Shown: in pieces, positions 14,824 to 18,282 of the stretch
Position numbering within the stretch: position 1 is the stretch's first letter
How the letters are laid out: each line of letters opens with the position of its first letter
Assembly (NCBI GenBank): GCA_021779695.1
Contig: JAJYAE010000051.1
Location: 1-18,282 of the forward strand
Direction of reading: 5' to 3'
DNA length: 18,282 bases
From: Acidobacteriota bacterium
GTDB taxonomy: Bacteria; Acidobacteriota; Terriglobia; Terriglobales; Acidobacteriaceae
Made by a program: the position numbers and the translations under genes
Notes under the pieces: generated by a model
The model's database searches: none
The model's input: the letters and a program-made list of their open reading frames with translations, nothing else
What the model was told of the DNA's origin: nothing

Positions 14824-15708
14824 ATGCAGATTGCCTTCCTTGGCCTTGGAAAAATGGGCGTCGCCATCGCGCGACGGCTTCTTGCCGCTGGTCACCCTCT
14901 GACGGTCTGGAATCGCACGGAAGACAAAGCGCGAGACCTGGCGGCTCATGGGGCTACGATCGCCTCAAGTCCCGCCGAGGCTGTTGCGGGCGCCGATGTG
15001 GTCTTTACGATGCTCTTTGACGACTCTGCGCACGAAGATGTGCTGTTTGGTCGCGGAGCCGCGCTGAGCGCAATGAAGGCAGGGGCTCTTCACATTTCGC
15101 TATCGACCATCAGCGTAGCCCTCAGCGAGCGACTTACCGCAGAGCACGCCCGGCATGGGCAGCAGTTTGTGGCTGCGCCGGTTTTTGGCCGTCCCAATGT
15201 TGCCGAAGAAGGCAGACTCTGGATTGTGATCGCAGGTGAAGAAGAGCCGGTCCAGCAGGCACGTCCCCTGCTGAACCCGTTGGCGCGCGGCATTTCTGTA
15301 GTTGGCGCTGAACCGCGTCAGGCACATGCCCTCAAACTCGGCGGCAACTTCCTCATTAGTGCGATGATCCATTCACTGGGAGAGGCCTTTGTCTACGCGG
15401 AAGCTCAGGGAATTGCCCCGGAAGCGTTCCTTGAAGCGGTGAACCAGGCGCTCTTTCAGTCGCCCTTTTACGCTGCCTACGGCAAGGTGATGCTCCATCC
15501 CCCCGACCAACCGGGCGCGACCGTGGAGTTGGGCGCCAAGGATCTTCATCTGCTCCGCGAGGCCGCAGCGAGCCGCCAGGTCAGGCTCAGCCTTGCAGAC
15601 AACCTTGCTGAGATTTTTGCCGAAGCACAGAAGGCCGGACTCGGCCAGACAGATTGGGCGGTAGGACAGTACCGCATGGCGCAGCATCGCGGCGCAAAGC
15701 AAGGCTGA
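14824..15708 (+). CDS. NAD(P)-dependent beta-hydroxyacid dehydrogenase (HIBADH/GlxR family)
   Basis: Members oxidise beta-hydroxyacids such as 3-hydroxyisobutyrate, or reduce glyoxylate, tartronate semialdehyde or succinic semialdehyde. The 294-residue protein has the Rossmann motif FLGLGKMGVAIARRL (G7, G9, G12), and WNRTEDKA, where R31 suggests NADP preference. A substrate-binding STISVALSE segment replaces the more usual D.ST..P form. AAPVFGRPNVAEEGRLWIVIAGE and the catalytic lysine in KLGGNFLISA (K171, with N175) are intact. The ATG at 14824 is chosen because GGAG at 14814-14817 lies six bases before it; an upstream start at 14749 would fall in the preceding hairpin. It is followed 86 bases later by an unrelated-fold hydroxyacid dehydrogenase. 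The exact substrate is not evident. Confidence 0.88.
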   Translation: MQIAFLGLGKMGVAIARRLLAAGHPLTVWNRTEDKARDLAAHGATIASSPAEAVAGADVVFTMLFDDSAHEDVLFGRGAALSAMKAGALHISLSTISVALSERLTAEHARHGQQFVAAPVFGRPNVAEEGRLWIVIAGEEEPVQQARPLLNPLARGISVVGAEPRQAHALKLGGNFLISAMIHSLGEAFVYAEAQGIAPEAFLEAVNQALFQSPFYAAYGKVMLHPPDQPGATVELGAKDLHLLREAAASRQVRLSLADNLAEIFAEAQKAGLGQTDWAVGQYRMAQHRGAKQG

Positions 15709-15782
15709 CGGAAAGTCGCAACGCGAATCGCCTCCGGACGGCCCTGTGGCTCGCATCACTGTTCCCGCGAAAGACGGTTGGT

Positions 15783-15788
15783 TAGGAT
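15783..15788 (+). promoter_or_regulatory. -10-like hexamer just before the SDR start
   Basis: TAGGAT at 15783-15788 (four of six matches to TATAAT) ends six bases before the ATG at 15795, and no Shine-Dalgarno lies between. If used, the transcript would begin at or near the start codon. No convincing -35 is seen. Confidence 0.25.
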
Positions 15789-15794
15789 AGCATC

Positions 15795-16565
15795 ATGAAT
15801 CTACGCGACAAGATCGTTTTCATCACGGGGGCCAGTGCTGGGATCGGAGCTGCCACAGCCTTGGCATTTGCAGCGGAAGGATGCCGGCTCCTGCTGGCTG
15901 CTCGACGCGCTGGAAAGCTGGCGGAAGTGGCATTGCGGGCCCGCGAACTCGGTGCACGCGCCGTATACTCGATCGATCTCGATGTGCGGGATCATCGCGC
16001 CGTGCAGACGGCCATCGATGACCTTCCGGAAGAATGGGCGGAAATTGACATTCTTGTGAACAATGCAGGGCTGAGCCGCGGCCTGGAAAAGCTGTATGTA
16101 GGCAAGCTGCAGGACTGGGAAGAAATGATCGACACCAACGTGAAGGGCCTGCTCTACGTGACCCGCGCCGTGGTGCCGGGCATGATCGTACGCGGTCGCG
16201 GACATGTAATCAATCTAGGCTCAACGGCGGGAGAGATCACCTACCCCAATGGCGCCGTCTACTGCGCCACCAAAGCGGCCGAACGCGCGATCAATGATGG
16301 CCTTCGCCAGGACGTCCTGGGCACTCCGGTGCGCGTCACCAGCGTTGATCCCGGCATGGTAGAGACCGATTTCAGTCTGGTTCGCTTCCGGGGAGATGAG
16401 GAGCGCGCCGCCAAGGTCTACAAGGGTGTCAAGCCTCTCACGGGATCGGACGTGGCTCAAGCCATCGTCTGGGCTGCGAGCCGCCCCGATCACGTCAACA
16501 TTGCGCGGATCCTGATGACACCGGTGCAACAAGCCAATTCCCTGCTCTTTTCGCGCTCTGAGTAG
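15795..16565 (+). CDS. Short-chain dehydrogenase/reductase, YdfG-like
   Basis: A classical SDR of 256 residues, most like the YdfG group. Those NADP-dependent enzymes act on L-serine, L-allo-threonine and other 3-hydroxy acids, including malonic semialdehyde. Visible motifs are TGASAGIG (11-18), AARR at 35-38 consistent with NADP binding, DLDV (61-64), NNAG (89-92), N115, and the catalytic S143, Y156 and K160 in LGSTAGEITYPNGAVYCATK. VDPGMVETDFSLVRF matches the YdfG-type C-terminal half. It sits between the beta-hydroxyacid dehydrogenase and a convergent small gene, and may work on an overlapping substrate pool with the former. The specific substrate is inferred only from family likeness. Confidence 0.9.
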   Translation: MNLRDKIVFITGASAGIGAATALAFAAEGCRLLLAARRAGKLAEVALRARELGARAVYSIDLDVRDHRAVQTAIDDLPEEWAEIDILVNNAGLSRGLEKLYVGKLQDWEEMIDTNVKGLLYVTRAVVPGMIVRGRGHVINLGSTAGEITYPNGAVYCATKAAERAINDGLRQDVLGTPVRVTSVDPGMVETDFSLVRFRGDEERAAKVYKGVKPLTGSDVAQAIVWAASRPDHVNIARILMTPVQQANSLLFSRSE

Positions 16566-16566
16566 C

Positions 16567-16670
16567 TCGAAACGGGAATCGATGGAATATAAATTGGTTG
16601 GCTTTGCCAGGGGAACACATCAACGGACTGGCCAGCCGGCCAACAGGCCGGAGCCATTCTCCCGTTTTGG
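16567..16670. promoter_or_regulatory. Nested inverted repeats between convergent genes (structured element or bidirectional terminator)
   Basis: An outer 8-bp perfect repeat, AAACGGGA at 16570-16577 and TCCCGTTT at 16660-16667, continues inward with ATGG (16582-16585) and CCAT (16654-16657). Inside is a hairpin CCGGCC-AACA-GGCCGG at 16636-16651 and a small TGGC-TTT-GCCA. GTTGGC (16597-16602) could alternatively pair with GCCAAC (16639-16644), competing with the inner hairpin. TATAAA at 16588-16593 could be a -10 box. The element starts right after the SDR stop. It may terminate transcription from both sides or encode a small RNA; it matches no riboswitch I know. Confidence 0.4.
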
Positions 16671-16708
16671 GGCGCGAATACGCCTCTGACCGGAAGGTCA
16701 AAAGTGGA

Positions 16709-16993
16709 TCAGGGTTTGCCGGGTGCGCCTTCGAGGGCCGCAAGTTGTGCTTCCACCTGATTCAGAGCGGCTTCCAGCGCTGTGCGCCGGCCAGGGTTTG
16801 ACGTCCGTTGCGAAAGGATGTGTTCCCTTTGCAGCTGCAACGCCTGTTTTTGTCGAGAGGCCGCCGCGCGCCGGAGTTCCGCTACGCGTCGCTGCTCCTC
16901 GGTCACAAAACCACCATCGGGCGTCTTGCTCGCCTGCTGTGAGGCTCCTGCCATCTGCTCCTCCACGGATTTACTTTCCCAACCACGGGCCAT
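16709..16993 (-). CDS. Small hypothetical protein (94 aa), predicted coiled coil
   Basis: I cannot assign a named family. The 94 residues begin MARGWESKSVEEQM. A hydrophilic linker follows (about residues 15-30, TPDGGFVTEE), then a long helical region (about 31-90) rich in Ala, Arg, Gln, Glu and Leu with heptad-like spacing, such as EEQRRVAELRRAAASRQKQA and LEAALNQVEAQLAALEG. There is no signal peptide or membrane segment, so it is probably cytosolic. The strong start motif and helical composition argue that it is real and not a shadow. It converges on the SDR gene, with the structured element between them, and is divergent from the MDR gene 80 bases away, so the two may share a promoter region. 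Its own Shine-Dalgarno is weak (GAAGA). A role as an adaptor or small scaffold is only a guess. Confidence 0.7.
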   Translation of the reverse strand: MARGWESKSVEEQMAGASQQASKTPDGGFVTEEQRRVAELRRAAASRQKQALQLQREHILSQRTSNPGRRTALEAALNQVEAQLAALEGAPGKP

Positions 16994-17064
16994 ATCTTCA
17001 TTCTACGGGCCCGCCAGCACGGAATGTCCCGCTCCGTGACCCGAAACTGGCGCTCCCACGTTAC

Positions 17065-17070
17065 AGGAGA
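17065..17070 (+). promoter_or_regulatory. Ribosome binding site of the MDR oxidoreductase
   Basis: AGGAGA at 17065-17070 is three bases before the ATG at 17074. It decides for this start over a much longer open frame that begins at 16723 and runs antisense through the small coiled-coil gene. Confidence 0.75.
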
Positions 17071-17073
17071 CTT

Positions 17074-18078
17074 ATGAACGCTTGGCAGATCGCATCGTTT
17101 GGTGTTGATTCCATGGAGTTTGTAGAACGGCCGACTCCCGAGCCGGGGCCTGGGCAGGCACTCGTGAAGATTCACGCGGTGTCGTTGAATTACCGTGACC
17201 TGTTGGTGGTGAAGGGCCTCTACAACCCGAAGATGGCACTCCCCCGGATTCCCTGTTCCGACGGCAGCGGCGAAGTGATCTCGGTTGGCCCGGGAGTGGA
17301 CGACTGGAAGCCGGGCGACCGTATCGCCGGCATCTTCATGCAAAACTGGCTCGACGGGCCACCCTCACCCAACAAGGTGAAGGGCGCGCTGGGCGGGGAT
17401 ATCGACGGCATGCTCGCCGAATATGTCCTCATGCCTGCATCCGGCCTGGTACGGATTCCCGAACACCTGAGTTTTGCTGAAGCGGCAACGTTGCCATGCG
17501 CCGCGGTGACGGCTTGGAATGCTTTGTCCGCTGCGCGCATCATGCCCGGGGCGACCGTGCTCATTCAAGGAACGGGCGGCGTTTCCCTTTTCGCGCTGCA
17601 ATTGGCCAAGCTGGCGGGATTACGAGTCCTCGGAATCTCGAGCAGTGATGAAAAGCTGCGCCGTGCGACCCTTCTGGGGCTGGACGCCGGCCTTAATTAC
17701 CGAACGACTCCAGCCTGGGATCAATGGGTCATGGAGGAGACACATGGCGAAGGGGTCGATCTGGTGGTTGAAGTCGGTGGAGTGGGCACCCTGCCTCGTT
17801 CCCTTCGTGCCGTGCGCATGGGCGGCATGATTGCGCAAATTGGTGTATTGTCCGGACCAGCCGATCCGATTCCGCTGCCCCTGATCTTGCACAAGCAGGC
17901 ACGCGTGCAGGGGATCTACGTCGGCTCGCGCCACGACTTCACAATGATGAATCGCGCAATCGAGGCAGCTCGACTGCGACCAGTCCTTACGGCCCTCCCA
18001 TGGAAGGAAGCGACTGAGGCTTTGCGACGCATAGAAGCAGCAACACACTTTGGGAAGCTGGTATTGGAAGTGAGCTGA
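17074..18078 (+). CDS. Zinc-free medium-chain dehydrogenase/reductase (quinone oxidoreductase-like)
   Basis: A 334-residue MDR protein. The GroES-like N-terminal half has HAVSLNYRDLLVVKG (N39-Y-R-D42) where zinc alcohol dehydrogenases carry the catalytic cysteine, so catalytic zinc is not expected. Structural-zinc cysteines are also absent. The Rossmann half has VLIQGTGGVSLFALQLAK (GTGGVS 166-171) for NAD(P)H binding. LPCAAVTAWNAL and FGKLVLEVS at the end are family typical. Related enzymes reduce quinones or alpha,beta-unsaturated ketones with NADPH, and some are annotated simply as Zn-type alcohol dehydrogenases. An AGGAGA ribosome site fixes the start. It is divergent from the small coiled-coil gene. 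No partner gene downstream is visible within the window. Confidence 0.9.
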   Translation: MNAWQIASFGVDSMEFVERPTPEPGPGQALVKIHAVSLNYRDLLVVKGLYNPKMALPRIPCSDGSGEVISVGPGVDDWKPGDRIAGIFMQNWLDGPPSPNKVKGALGGDIDGMLAEYVLMPASGLVRIPEHLSFAEAATLPCAAVTAWNALSAARIMPGATVLIQGTGGVSLFALQLAKLAGLRVLGISSSDEKLRRATLLGLDAGLNYRTTPAWDQWVMEETHGEGVDLVVEVGGVGTLPRSLRAVRMGGMIAQIGVLSGPADPIPLPLILHKQARVQGIYVGSRHDFTMMNRAIEAARLRPVLTALPWKEATEALRRIEAATHFGKLVLEVS

Positions 18079-18135
18079 ACGGGAAGCGGCGTGCAGGGCA
18101 ACTTGCGGGAGCCTTAATGGCGGGCACTTTTTGTG

Positions 18136-18185
18136 CGGATCAAGCGGTGCTCGGGGGATTTCATCCGCTTTCGGATCAAGATCCG
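18136..18185. repeat. CGGATCAAG repeats, the second inside a palindrome
   Basis: CGGATCAAG occurs at 18136-18144 and 18172-18180. The second copy is part of CGGATC-AA-GATCCG at 18172-18185, a perfect 6-bp inverted repeat. A small GCAC-TTTTT-GTGC hairpin at 18124-18136 lies just before. These could be an operator or the 3' end of the MDR transcript. The rest of the tail to 18282 shows nothing firm. Confidence 0.25.
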
Positions 18186-18282
18186 GTCGAGTGCGGGCTT
18201 GCTTTGACAAGGTCCACCACATCCTGGCATGAAGGGAAGCCCCAAAGCAAAACCGCACTTGAACGGAGCCCGGTCAACGGCG

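Noticed and set aside
16723..17073. N-terminal extension of the MDR oxidoreductase
   Set aside because: It is antisense to the small coiled-coil gene, has no family similarity, and a good ribosome site directly precedes the ATG at 17074.
18229..18282. Possible start of a gene running off the right edge (18 codons)
   Set aside because: There is no ribosome binding site or recognisable sequence, and it is too short to judge. The TTGACA at 18204-18209 has no -10 partner at proper spacing before the ATG.

Overview
This 18.3-kb window is chromosomal DNA of moderately high G+C content from a bacterium. The gene set (RNase J instead of an RNase E-type system, succinylase-branch DapD, a lipobox protein that implies a diderm envelope, FtsK, UppP) and the style of the small hypothetical proteins suggest a soil Acidobacteriota of the Terriglobia type. 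That placement is inferred from general resemblance, not from a marker gene. Nearly all genes lie on the + strand; only a GH18 glycosidase and a small coiled-coil protein are on the - strand. I see no rRNA, tRNA, CRISPR array, insertion sequence or phage gene.

Layout. (a) 1-1757: the 3' end of a sugar-nucleotide operon, with a NeuC-like hydrolysing UDP-GlcNAc 2-epimerase cut by the window edge, then a DegT/DnrJ-type PLP aminotransferase overlapping it by an ATGA junction. Together they suggest synthesis of an aminosugar or nonulosonic acid for a surface glycan. (b) 1758-2568: a gene-poor stretch holding one unrecognised 115-residue ORF (2076-2423), possibly with its own promoter. (c) 2569-5669: dapD (lysine/diaminopimelate), a Gfo/Idh/MocA oxidoreductase, and a convergent secreted GH18 chitinase-like enzyme. 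The two convergent genes end inside one inverted repeat. (d) 5805-10394: RNase J, a threonine dehydratase/serine racemase-type enzyme, a lipoprotein-like SH3b/TPR-type protein and UppP, closely spaced and closed by a good intrinsic terminator. (e) 10568-14703: FtsK, then a receiver-HPt fusion and a NarL-type response regulator with no histidine kinase nearby. (f) 14824-18078: a beta-hydroxyacid dehydrogenase, a YdfG-like SDR, a short coiled-coil protein on the - strand and a zinc-free quinone oxidoreductase-like MDR.

Most of the window is housekeeping or ordinary metabolism: cell-wall precursor supply (DapD, UppP), chromosome segregation at division (FtsK), RNA turnover (RNase J) and several stand-alone oxidoreductases. 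The parts most worth a second look are the orphan 115-residue protein, the kinase-less REC-HPt plus NarL pair, the lipoprotein before uppP, and several structured intergenic elements (3439-3487, 4494-4520, 14730-14755, 16567-16670). I found no strong evidence for an entirely new multi-gene system.
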